Shown: in pieces, positions 17,089 to 25,891 of the stretch | How positions within the stretch are numbered: the stretch's first letter is position 1 | Layout of the letters: every line of letters starts with the position of its first letter | Assembly (NCBI RefSeq): GCF_000423125.1 | Contig: NZ_AUHJ01000009.1 | Location: 1-64,000, forward strand | Length of the DNA: 64,000 nt | Direction of reading: 5' to 3' | Origin: Haliea salexigens DSM 19537 | GTDB taxonomy: Bacteria > Pseudomonadota > Gammaproteobacteria > Pseudomonadales > Halieaceae | Made by a program: the position numbers and the translations under genes | The notes under the pieces: model-generated | What the model was told of the DNA's origin: nothing | Databases searched by the model: none | Seen by the model: the letters and a program-made list of their open reading frames with translations, nothing else

Positions 17089-18648
17089 TCAGTCTTTAGA
17101 GCGCTCTTCCAGCCATCTGACCTGGTACAAATCCCTTCTTCGGTCGAGGAAATTACGCACAGAGCCTTCATTGCGCAACTTGTTCAGCTTCTCGAGATCA
17201 AGGTCGACAATCAATGTCATTTCCGTGTTCGGCGTTGTTTCAGCCATGATGGCATCGTGGGGAAACGCGAAATCCGAGGGTGAGAAAACCGCCGACTGGG
17301 CATATTGAATATCAGCGCCGTCCACCTTGGGCAGGTTGCCCACACTACCGGCCATTGCCACGTAGCACTCATTCTCGATCGCGCGCGCCTGCGCGCAACA
17401 GCGCACACGAAGATAGGCATTTTTTGTGTCCGTCCAGAAAGGCACAAACAGCATTTGCATGTCCTGCTCTGATTGCAGGCGCGCGAGCTCTGGGAACTCC
17501 ACGTCGTAGCAGATGAGAATACCGATCTTGCCAAAGTCGGTGTCAAATACCCTGAGCTTGTCGCCACCGTGCATGGTCCATGCACGCGCCTCATAGGGTG
17601 TTGGGTGAATCTTATACTGTGAATCAAGGGTACCGTCACGGCGACACAAATAAGCCACGTTCAACAACTCATCGTTTTCCAGAACGGGAACCGAGCCCGC
17701 GATGATGTTTATGTTGTAGGACACTGCCAGCTTCGATGTCGCGTCAACGATCTCATCGCTGAAGCTGGCCAGGGCCTTTATCGCGTCTACAGAAGTTCGA
17801 TGCTGCTCCAGCCCCATCAACGGTGCGTTGAAGAACTCCGGGAACAGTGCCAAGTCACACTGATAATCCGAGAGCGCATCAACAAAGAACTCGACTTGCT
17901 GAATCAATTCTTCTACGGACTTGAGCGGCCGCATCTGCCACTGCACACACCCGACTCTTGCCGTCGACCGGGTGGCTCCAATCAGCGGTGCCTTGCCAGG
18001 GTCGTAGTACAGGTTGTTCCACTCCAGCAGGGTGGCGTATCCATGGGATTCCTTGTCCTCTGGCAAGTAGTTTTTCAGTACGCGTTTGACATCGAAATCG
18101 TTGGACAGCTGAAAACTCAATATGGGGTCGTACAGTTCCTTTCGCTTCACACACTCGATATAGGCTTGCGGGGTCATCTCACTGGCGTGATCCTCGTAAT
18201 TTGGAATGCGCCCACCCGCGACTATGCTTTTCAGGTTCAGGTTCTGGCACAACTCTTTGCGTGCCTCGTAGAGACGCCTGCCGAGACGCATACCGTGGTA
18301 ATCCGGGGACACACAGACCTCCACGCCATACAGCACATCCCCTTTAGGGTCATGCGTGGTGAGGTACGCGTCGCCTGTTATTTCATCGTAGGTGTGCTGG
18401 TCACCAAATTTGTCATAATCCACAATGACGGAGAGGGCCGCCGCGACAACAACGCCATGATCTTCAATACAGATCTGCCCTTCAGCGAACGCGGTTAACT
18501 GTGCCTGGAATTTCTCTCTCGGCCAGGCACCCCCCAGATCCGGGTAAACCCGGTCCATAATCGCCTTTAAATCGGCGTAATCATCAATTGTAAGATGACG
18601 AAGGGTAAGCTTGTGCTCCGATCCCTCTCCTGCGGCGTTATCTACCAT
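17089..18648 (-). CDS. GNAT acetyltransferase-nitrilase fusion
   Basis: A 519-residue two-domain protein. The N-terminal GNAT fold (about 14-215) includes VCVSPDYHGMRLGRRLYEAR, the acetyl-CoA pyrophosphate loop. The C-terminal carbon-nitrogen hydrolase domain (about 228-515) has the nitrilase triad: Glu in LFPEFFN, Lys in YKIHPTPYE and Cys in ILICYDVEFPE. This architecture is known in bacteria under the joint name GNAT/carbon-nitrogen hydrolase. An amide or nitrile hydrolysis combined with N-acylation is expected, but no substrate is established to my knowledge. It starts at ATG 18648 and is followed by a CoA-transferase gene. Confidence 0.9.
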   Translation of the reverse strand: MVDNAAGEGSEHKLTLRHLTIDDYADLKAIMDRVYPDLGGAWPREKFQAQLTAFAEGQICIEDHGVVVAAALSVIVDYDKFGDQHTYDEITGDAYLTTHDPKGDVLYGVEVCVSPDYHGMRLGRRLYEARKELCQNLNLKSIVAGGRIPNYEDHASEMTPQAYIECVKRKELYDPILSFQLSNDFDVKRVLKNYLPEDKESHGYATLLEWNNLYYDPGKAPLIGATRSTARVGCVQWQMRPLKSVEELIQQVEFFVDALSDYQCDLALFPEFFNAPLMGLEQHRTSVDAIKALASFSDEIVDATSKLAVSYNINIIAGSVPVLENDELLNVAYLCRRDGTLDSQYKIHPTPYEARAWTMHGGDKLRVFDTDFGKIGILICYDVEFPELARLQSEQDMQMLFVPFWTDTKNAYLRVRCCAQARAIENECYVAMAGSVGNLPKVDGADIQYAQSAVFSPSDFAFPHDAIMAETTPNTEMTLIVDLDLEKLNKLRNEGSVRNFLDRRRDLYQVRWLEERSKD

Positions 18649-18886
18649 TCTCAGTTCCCGATTGCTGTCAGCTGACGCGTCGTCATGTGGCCGTAAAGTA
18701 TACGCGAACGTAAAATCCGGCAGGTAGTTCTTTCCAGCGCGAAGGCGATGAGAGCAGGCGTGGCCGAGCGGTCAACACCCTTTGAAAAAAACGCTCGCGA
18801 ATCGGCCACCGGTATAGATCATTGCCTTGACGCTGCTGCCCGTGGAACTTAGTCTCAGGGCTTTCCAATGATAATAAGCCAACTCT

Positions 18887-20194
18887 ATGCCCAGTTCTCT
18901 GGACACAACCGCGGCCGCTAACGTTTCCACGACGAGCAGCGCTGAGCGCCGCACTGCAAACCTGATGGCAGTTTTGGCGTTTCTGGCCCACAACGCAGCG
19001 GTCGGGCTGTGCTACGGCTCTTTTGGCGTACTGGTGATGGAGTTTGAGCGCCATTTCAGTGCAGGCCGCGCCCAAACCTCTCTCGCTTTTTCGCTGGTGG
19101 TGCTGGCGAGCGGTTTGATGGCGCCCTTTGTGGGTGCACTGCTGGGCCGCGTGCAGATCCGCTCGGTGATGATCAGCGGTGCAGTGCTTGCGAGTGCGGG
19201 GTTCTTTTGCCTGCCACTCACCCAGCAACCTGCCATTATGCTGGCCTGCTTCGCCTTGCTGATCGGCCCGGGGATCAGTTTCCTTGGGCTCTTGCCCGCT
19301 GTCACACTGGTCAACAACTGGTTTACCCAGCGCCAGGGGCTGGTGCTGGGACTGGTGATGATGCCCGTCGCGGTCACCGTAGTACCGTTAATCGTAGTGG
19401 AACTGCTGCCGACGCTCGGTTTTGAGACATTGTTGCGCGGCATCGGTGTCGTTTACCTGTTGATTATCCCCGCACTGCTTCTCGTCAAGGACAGTCCAGA
19501 GCACTGGCGCGCCACCTCCAGGGACCGCGAAGATGCAGATGACAAAGGCGATGTTCAGCCCGCGCACCAACAGCGACCGTCAGTTGCGGACGTGCTGAAA
19601 CATCCTGCATTTCTGCCGCTGGTCATCGCCACTGGCCTCATGATGGGTGCCGGCGTCGCCAAAAACACCCACATGGTACCGCTACTGGTAGAGAGCCACT
19701 GGTCGATGGAAAAGGCCACGCTGCTACTCGCAATCTCAGGGGGCTGTGCGGTGCTGGGCTCGCTGTTACTGGGTTGGCTGGCGGACCGGTACAACGCCGC
19801 GGCGGTGATCGCTTTGAATGCTCTGCTGCAGGCTGTGGTGTGGTTGATCCTTATCACCCCTGCCTCATTCGCATTGCTGGTGCTGGATGCGGTACTCATC
19901 GGCATGTGTATCGGTGGTATTTCCACGGCCAAGGCCGTGGTGGTGTCTCGCGTTTTCGGTCGCCGGCACTTCGCTTTTGTCAGTGGCCTGATGGGGTTTT
20001 GCACCTTGCCTCTCTTGTTTACCTTGTCACCACTGATGGGGTTATTGCGGGAAACCAGTGGTGGATACGTACTGCCCATTTCACTGATCATCGGCGGGTT
20101 TTGTGTCGCGGCCGCCTGCATGTGGCTGGTAAGCGGGGTGGAGCGCCGCCACCCGGACGCCACGCAGGCGGAATTGGCACCGGTAGCCCCTTGA
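18887..20194 (+). CDS. MFS transporter, monocarboxylate-porter-like
   Basis: A 435-residue major facilitator with 12 predicted membrane segments and a hydrophilic central loop rich in Asp, Glu and His (about residues 200-228). NNWFTQRQGLVLGLVM and LLGWLADRYNAAAVI are typical of the oxalate/formate and monocarboxylate porter branch. The TauD/TfdA dioxygenase gene begins 58 bases downstream on the same strand, so the transporter probably imports that enzyme's substrate. The start is ATG 18887; no strong ribosome binding site is visible. Confidence 0.85.
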   Translation: MPSSLDTTAAANVSTTSSAERRTANLMAVLAFLAHNAAVGLCYGSFGVLVMEFERHFSAGRAQTSLAFSLVVLASGLMAPFVGALLGRVQIRSVMISGAVLASAGFFCLPLTQQPAIMLACFALLIGPGISFLGLLPAVTLVNNWFTQRQGLVLGLVMMPVAVTVVPLIVVELLPTLGFETLLRGIGVVYLLIIPALLLVKDSPEHWRATSRDREDADDKGDVQPAHQQRPSVADVLKHPAFLPLVIATGLMMGAGVAKNTHMVPLLVESHWSMEKATLLLAISGGCAVLGSLLLGWLADRYNAAAVIALNALLQAVVWLILITPASFALLVLDAVLIGMCIGGISTAKAVVVSRVFGRRHFAFVSGLMGFCTLPLLFTLSPLMGLLRETSGGYVLPISLIIGGFCVAAACMWLVSGVERRHPDATQAELAPVAP

Positions 20195-20252
20195 CGACTG
20201 CCAAGGCCCGATACTTTCACTCGCCCCCATAACTCAGCCGGAGCAGCACACT

Positions 20253-21173
20253 ATGCAGCAATTCGAAGTTTCCCCATTGGAAGGCGGTATCGGCGCCGAG
20301 GTTCGAGGACTGGACCTCAGCCGTGAGATTGGCGATTCGGTGCGTGAAGCCATGATGGAAGCCTGGCTGGATGCCGGCATTCTACTGTTTCGAGGCATTG
20401 GCGACAGCCCGGAAAAGCAGCTGGCCCTGAGCCGCGCATTCGGCGAGCTGGAAGTACACCCCATCGAGAACATCCGCGTTGAGGGCTACCCTGAACTCAT
20501 CTGGCTCTCAAACCGCAAGAGCGACGAAACAGCCCCGGTCTACCATTACGACGGGGTGGCCACAGTCGGCCGCATTCCCTGGCACAGCGACCTCGTCTAC
20601 ACCACTACGCCCAACCGCGGCGCGCTACTGCGTATGCTGGAGATGCCGTACTCTGGCGGACAAACGGGCTGGATTGATACCGCGGCGGCCTACGACGCTC
20701 TGCCGGAGACGACCAAGCAGCGTATCGAGCACCTCGAAGCACGGTTTAGCTTTATTGCCGACCCACGGGAAATGCGCTTCGGTCGGCCCAACGTGGAACG
20801 CCACGATGAAACCAACCTGGAAAAGGAAAAAGCCTTCTACCCGCATTTTCCGGACACCCTCCACCCGCTGGTGTGGCGCCACCCGGTGAGCGGTCGCAAG
20901 GCTCTGTGTGTCAGTCCGCTGCACTTACGCGAGGTCGTGGACCTGCCACAGCAAGAGGGAGACGCCCTGCTGCGCGAGCTTGTTGCACACGCAACCGATT
21001 CACGGTTCAGCTATGTACACGCGTGGCAGCCGAACGACATGGTGCTCTGGGACAATTTGCGCAGCATGCACCGCGCCTTTGGCAACCCGCCGGATGCCTC
21101 CCGCCTGGTGCACCGCACCACGCTGAAGAGCACCGTGACAATGGGGCGACTGGTGCCCACTGCAAACAACTGA
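20253..21173 (+). CDS. TauD/TfdA-family Fe(II)/2-oxoglutarate dioxygenase
   Basis: A 306-residue oxygenase with the iron-binding triad: H-x-D in IPWHSDLVY (near residue 111) and the distal His in NLRSMHRAF, followed by RLVHRTTLK with the 2-oxoglutarate-binding Arg. The N-terminal GGIGAEVRGLDLS is typical of TauD/TfdA. These enzymes hydroxylate their substrate while converting 2-oxoglutarate and O2 to succinate and CO2. Known substrates include taurine, 2,4-D and alkyl sulfates; none can be assigned here. It is likely co-transcribed with the MFS gene upstream. Confidence 0.9.
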   Translation: MQQFEVSPLEGGIGAEVRGLDLSREIGDSVREAMMEAWLDAGILLFRGIGDSPEKQLALSRAFGELEVHPIENIRVEGYPELIWLSNRKSDETAPVYHYDGVATVGRIPWHSDLVYTTTPNRGALLRMLEMPYSGGQTGWIDTAAAYDALPETTKQRIEHLEARFSFIADPREMRFGRPNVERHDETNLEKEKAFYPHFPDTLHPLVWRHPVSGRKALCVSPLHLREVVDLPQQEGDALLRELVAHATDSRFSYVHAWQPNDMVLWDNLRSMHRAFGNPPDASRLVHRTTLKSTVTMGRLVPTANN

Positions 21174-21197
21174 CAGTATCGCAGGGCAAACCCGGCG

Positions 21198-24100
21198 TTA
21201 GCGCGGCATAACCCGGACTCTGCCCAGCTGCTCCAGGGGCGCCGGCTCGCCAATCAGGTAACCCTGGACAAAGTCCACACCAATATCGCGTAGCAGGTCC
21301 AGCGTGCTCTGATCTTCAACAAACTCGGCAATCGTCTTCAGCCCCATGATATGGGCGATATTATTGATTGAGGCCACCATCGCCTGGTCGATTTCACAGC
21401 GCGCGATATCACGAATGAAAATACCATCAATCTTCAGGTAGTCTACATCCAGCTTCTTCAGGTAGCCGAAGGACGAGAGGCCGCTGCCAAAGTCATCGAG
21501 CGCAAAGCGACAGCCCAGTTGGCGCAATTCCGCAATAAATCGTCGGGCCGCCTCCGGATCGTTCATCGCGGCAGTCTCGGTAATCTCGAAGGAAAGATAA
21601 CGCGCGGGAATCCGGTGCTGGGCGATGAGGTCTTTAATCAACTGCAGGCATTCCGCACTGCCAATCGACACACCCGACAGGTTGATGGCGCAGTGAATGG
21701 GCTTCTGTTGCGAATGCAGCCTGTCACCCACCCAGGCGAGCGTGTTGCGCACCACCCACTGGTCGATCAGCGGCATAAGATCGTAGCGTTCGGCAGCCGG
21801 TATGAAAGCGCCCGGGGGCACGACTTGATCCCGGTCATCAAGCATACGCACAAAAATCTCTATGTGGGAGATCTCGCCGAGCTCTGACGTCAAGGCACTA
21901 ATCGGCTGGTAGAACAACCGCAGGCGATCACTATCAATCGCCTGTTGAATCTGAGTCGCCCATTGCATCTGCCCCTTGCGATGAATCAGTTCCTCATCGC
22001 CCATGACGTAGACATGCACCCGGTTCCGCCCCGCCTCTTTGGCCGCGTAACAGGCACTGTCAGCAACGCTGAGCAGCTCATCCAGCGAAGGACAATCGGG
22101 GCCAAACGGCACCAGACCAATGCTCACCCCCACGGAAAAGATCTGCTCCTGCCAGGCAAAGCGGAAGTCTCTGACCGCGATGCGGAGGTCCTCGGCGATG
22201 TCTCGAGCCCGCTCTGCAGGGCAGTTGGCGAGCAGGATTCCAAACTCATCACCGCCTAGACGCGCCAGGGTATCGTTCTGCCGCAGCAGCGACTTGAGTT
22301 CATGGGCCAGTCGACGCAGCAACAGGTCCCCGGCGCGATGACCGCAGGTATCATTAACAATCTTGAACTGGTCCAGATCCAGATAGAGAACGACATGTTC
22401 GCTGTTGTCAGAGCGGGCTGCAATGACCAGCTGATCCAGCCGACGCTCAAACTCCCGCCTGTTTATAAGACCGGTCAGGCTGTCGTGTACGGCCTGAAAT
22501 GTCAGCCGGGCCTGTAGTTCGCTGTTGCGCGTGATGTCCTGCATGGCCAGCACCCAACCCACGCTGGTTCCAGCAGCATCGCGAAGGGGCGCGCAGTTTA
22601 CCTGTACCCGCGCAGGTTCCCTGTTTCTGCCTTGCAGTTGCAATTGCTGGTACTCCCCAGCAGGCCGCATGTCCCGGCACAGCGCTGCGATCGAAATGCT
22701 CTCCTCCCCACCATCCAGAAGCTTCACAACCGTATCGATTTCCTCACCGTAGGCACTGGCGCTGCTCCACCCGGTCAACATTCTGGCGACTGGGTTGAGG
22801 TAGACCACATTGAAACCGGCATCGCAGGTGATAACAGCTTCCGTAATGGCCTCCAGGGTTACCTGAGCCAACTCCGAATGGCGGTGCAGCCGTTCCTCCA
22901 TCCGCTTGCGCTCACTGATGTCTCGCACAACCGCACTGTACTGTATGCCCGTTTCAACCGGACTGGCAGCGGTAATGACTTCAATGGGGACAGGCTCTCC
23001 CTGGCCATCGCGACCACTCAACTCATGGGGTCCTTCATTGCCGCCCGCAGCCAGCAGCGTCAATAGAGAATCCATTGCGGCTCCCGGATAGCGGGCGCTG
23101 TTTTCTTCATGCAGTAATACACCGACGGGGTGGCCAACGAGTTGCGGCGCGACACGACCGAAGATCTGCTCCGCACCGGGGTTGACGCTGGTGATAATGC
23201 CGCGCTCGCTGAACGTGACCACGCCATCTCGCATGTCCTGGAGTATGAGGCGGGTGCGACTGATGACCTGACTGAGCTTGGACATGACCTGATTGTACTT
23301 TCCGGCTATCTGTCCCACTTCCGTGAACGGCTCAACCGGCATTTTTTGTGTCATGTCTCCGCTAAGCTCCTGCTCATTCATGGCGCGCAGGAGCTGCGCC
23401 AGCTCCGTGGACGCACCGTGCTCGGAGCTGTTCAACCCCTCCTGCTCTGCTTCCGCAGACACTCTGAGAGGAATGAAGCGACGCACAATCAACAGGAAGA
23501 GAATCGTCACCGTGAACGCCCATGCTCCGCAGATGAGAATGCCCTGCAGCTGAACCAGGACTTGAGCACCACGGGAGAGCCCGGTTCCCAGCAACGTTGG
23601 ATCGCCAAAGAGGGCGACCGCCAGCGTGCCCCAGATACCCGCGCCGAGGTGCACCGGAACCGCGCCTATGGCGTCATCCAGTTGCAATTTGAGCAGCAGG
23701 TGCTCTGTTGCTCGCATACACAGGGCGCCAATCAGGCCGATGCAGGCAGCCTCAGGTGTCGTTACGGCATGACAACCCGCCGTAACCGCTACGAGTGCCG
23801 CGAGAGTGCCATTAATGGTCAACTGCGGCGTCTGGTTTCGCCCAGGCTGTAGGTGGCCGAGCAGCATGCCCGTCATGCCCCCTACCGCCGCAGCCACCAG
23901 CGTGTTGACAATGATCCCCGGAATGGCCGCGGAAAAGCTGAGGGTGCTGCCGCCGTTGAAACCCACCCAGCCGATAACGAAGAACATCATACCCAGCATG
24001 GCAAACGGAAGATTACTGCCTGGAATGTTGATCGCAGTGCCGCTGGCGAACCGCCCCAGACGCGGGCCAATCACAATAATCGCCGCCAGGGCGACCCAGC

Positions 24101-24611
24101 CACCGGTACTGTGCACCACTGTACTGCCGGCGAAGTCGACAAAGCCGCGTGCGGCCAACCAACCAGGAGGCCCGACAAGCGCACCGCCCCATGCAATATG
24201 GCCAAAGGCAGGGTAGATCACCATCGCGATTAGAGCGGTGAGCAAAAGGTAGGTGACAAACCGGGCGCGCTCCGCGATCGCCCCAGATACAATCGTTGCC
24301 GCAGTCGCACAGAATGTCAGTTGGAAAATAAAGAAGCAGGCGTGCCAGAAATCGCGGTGAGTGAAATCGGCGGCAAACATACTGATGTCCAGCACTACCC
24401 CCTGATGGGCACCGAACATCAAGCCAAAACCCAGCAGCCAGAACAGACCGCTCGCCACCAACAAATCCAGGGCGTTCTTCAGGGCTACGTTGATCGCGTT
24501 CTTGCTCCTCGTCAGCCCGGACTCAAGACACAGGAAGCCGCCCTGCATCACGAGCACAAGAACTGCGGCAAGAAGTAGCCAAAGGGCGTCGAAAGCTTGC
24601 TGGTCCGTCAC
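21198..24611 (-). CDS. Ammonium channel-PAS-PAS-GGDEF-EAL fusion
   Basis: A 1137-residue membrane protein. Residues about 1-395 form an Amt/AmtB channel with about 11 membrane segments. The channel twin histidines appear conserved (STVVHSTGG and AVPVHLGAG), as does GFNGGSTLS. A linker (about 396-465) joins two PAS domains (about 470-715). A GGDEF domain follows, with GGDEF at about 786 and RQND at the inhibitory site. The EAL domain carries E918 in IEIFVRM, a variant of EAL, but keeps INLSG, EITETA, DDFGSG, YLKIDG and QGYLIGEP, so it may still hydrolyse c-di-GMP. It looks like an ammonium sensor or transporter tied directly to c-di-GMP turnover. The start is GTG 24611. No glnK gene is nearby. 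Confidence 0.93.
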   Translation of the reverse strand: MTDQQAFDALWLLLAAVLVLVMQGGFLCLESGLTRSKNAINVALKNALDLLVASGLFWLLGFGLMFGAHQGVVLDISMFAADFTHRDFWHACFFIFQLTFCATAATIVSGAIAERARFVTYLLLTALIAMVIYPAFGHIAWGGALVGPPGWLAARGFVDFAGSTVVHSTGGWVALAAIIVIGPRLGRFASGTAINIPGSNLPFAMLGMMFFVIGWVGFNGGSTLSFSAAIPGIIVNTLVAAAVGGMTGMLLGHLQPGRNQTPQLTINGTLAALVAVTAGCHAVTTPEAACIGLIGALCMRATEHLLLKLQLDDAIGAVPVHLGAGIWGTLAVALFGDPTLLGTGLSRGAQVLVQLQGILICGAWAFTVTILFLLIVRRFIPLRVSAEAEQEGLNSSEHGASTELAQLLRAMNEQELSGDMTQKMPVEPFTEVGQIAGKYNQVMSKLSQVISRTRLILQDMRDGVVTFSERGIITSVNPGAEQIFGRVAPQLVGHPVGVLLHEENSARYPGAAMDSLLTLLAAGGNEGPHELSGRDGQGEPVPIEVITAASPVETGIQYSAVVRDISERKRMEERLHRHSELAQVTLEAITEAVITCDAGFNVVYLNPVARMLTGWSSASAYGEEIDTVVKLLDGGEESISIAALCRDMRPAGEYQQLQLQGRNREPARVQVNCAPLRDAAGTSVGWVLAMQDITRNSELQARLTFQAVHDSLTGLINRREFERRLDQLVIAARSDNSEHVVLYLDLDQFKIVNDTCGHRAGDLLLRRLAHELKSLLRQNDTLARLGGDEFGILLANCPAERARDIAEDLRIAVRDFRFAWQEQIFSVGVSIGLVPFGPDCPSLDELLSVADSACYAAKEAGRNRVHVYVMGDEELIHRKGQMQWATQIQQAIDSDRLRLFYQPISALTSELGEISHIEIFVRMLDDRDQVVPPGAFIPAAERYDLMPLIDQWVVRNTLAWVGDRLHSQQKPIHCAINLSGVSIGSAECLQLIKDLIAQHRIPARYLSFEITETAAMNDPEAARRFIAELRQLGCRFALDDFGSGLSSFGYLKKLDVDYLKIDGIFIRDIARCEIDQAMVASINNIAHIMGLKTIAEFVEDQSTLDLLRDIGVDFVQGYLIGEPAPLEQLGRVRVMPR

Positions 24612-24890
24612 GTAGTGGCCCGCATATTGAGAGGAGGTACCTGCTACATCACGGCAATTTCCGTGCCAGACTCATTCTGCGCAAGAGCGTGAAGACGAGT
24701 CGCCATGCTCCGCTTGTTTTCTCGCCAAGCACAGCCCCCAGACACCGACGACGTTTACACCGGCCCTGGATTCGCGGCAGCCTGCGCCAAAAAGAAGCGC
24801 GATGCTGCACCTGATTGGCGCAAGGCAGCGTCCATTGCCAAGAAATGGTGCCTCCACACGGCATCAGCGCGAACAAGGAAGGCCAGAACT

Positions 24891-25889
24891 CTAGGCGACC
24901 GTCAGATAATGAACGCTGAACAGCTCATCCGCATCCAGCCAGCTCTTTTCCAACGCAAAACCGGCAGACTCGCTCAAGGCTGAAAAGTGTTGCAGGCTGT
25001 ATTTGTAAGAGTTCTCGGTGTGCAGTGTCTCGCCCTGCCTGAAGTGGATACTGCGCCCGTTCACCGCAACCGTCTGCGCCTCGTTGCTGACCAGGTGCAT
25101 TTCAATGCGTTTGAGCTCGCTGTTGTAGAAGGCCCGGTGTGAAAATGCATCCTGCCTGAACTCGCCGTCAGCCTGCCGATTCAGCGCGTTCAGGATATTC
25201 AGGTTGAACTGGGCGGTGACACCACGGGAGTCGTTATAAGCGGCGTTCAGCAGGGCCGCTGACTTGTGCAGATCCACCCCGATCAGGATACCGCCGTCGC
25301 GACCCAGCCACCGGCGCAGGCCGGAAAGAAACGCCTGCGCCTGCGAGGGCTCCATATTGCCAATGGTGGAACCCGGGTAGAACACAACGCGGCGCCCCAC
25401 AGGCAATTGCACCTGCTCCTGCCACGGCGACCCGAAATCCGCACACACCGCGTGGACCTTGAGCCACGGGTATTCACCCCCGAGTTTTACCGCCGTTGCA
25501 TAGAGAAACTCACTGGAGATATCGACCGGTACATAGGCCGCTGGGCGCAGGGCCTTCAACAGCAACCGAACCTTCTCGCTGTTGCCGCTGCCGGGCTCAA
25601 TCAGCACACAGCCGGCGCCACAGCAAGCGGCTATTTCAGTGGCATAACCATCGAGAATACCCTTCTCGGTACGGGTCGGGTAGTACTCTGGCTGTTGTGT
25701 AATCTGTTCGAACAACTCGGAGCCGCGGACGTCATAAAAATACTTGGGGTCAACCCGCTTCTGCGGCAACTGCAACCCGGCAAGAAGCTCGGCACGACTT
25801 TCGGTTTGCGCCGGATGCAGGTTCTCGAACACCACGTTCGCTGGCGCAGCGCCGCGGGCAGGTTGCGTATCATGTCGTTTGCAATCCAT
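24891..25889 (-). CDS. egtD: EgtD, L-histidine N-alpha-trimethyltransferase
   Basis: A 332-residue SAM-dependent methyltransferase of the EgtD family. Characteristic segments are PKYFYDVRGSELFEQITQ, PEYYPTRTE, the SAM-binding IEPGSGNSEKVRLLL, VPVDISSEFL, and FYPGSTIGNMEP. EgtD methylates histidine three times to hercynine, the first step of ergothioneine synthesis. Its ATG lies two bases after the egtB stop, so the two are translationally linked. It is the last gene of a four-gene operon. No egtA, egtC or egtE is in the window. Confidence 0.95.
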   Translation of the reverse strand: MDCKRHDTQPARGAAPANVVFENLHPAQTESRAELLAGLQLPQKRVDPKYFYDVRGSELFEQITQQPEYYPTRTEKGILDGYATEIAACCGAGCVLIEPGSGNSEKVRLLLKALRPAAYVPVDISSEFLYATAVKLGGEYPWLKVHAVCADFGSPWQEQVQLPVGRRVVFYPGSTIGNMEPSQAQAFLSGLRRWLGRDGGILIGVDLHKSAALLNAAYNDSRGVTAQFNLNILNALNRQADGEFRQDAFSHRAFYNSELKRIEMHLVSNEAQTVAVNGRSIHFRQGETLHTENSYKYSLQHFSALSESAGFALEKSWLDADELFSVHYLTVA

Positions 25890-25891
25890 GA

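Noticed and set aside
18754-18775. tRNA-like D-arm sequence (GCAGGCGTGGCCGAGCGGTC)
   Set aside because: It resembles the start of a Ser/Leu tRNA, but no anticodon stem, T-loop or CCA follows at the right distance, so it is a chance match or a short relic.
24612-24890. Open frames between the Amt fusion and egtD (for example 24705-24983, plus)
   Set aside because: They have basic, biased composition, no ribosome site and no motif, and one runs into egtD antisense.
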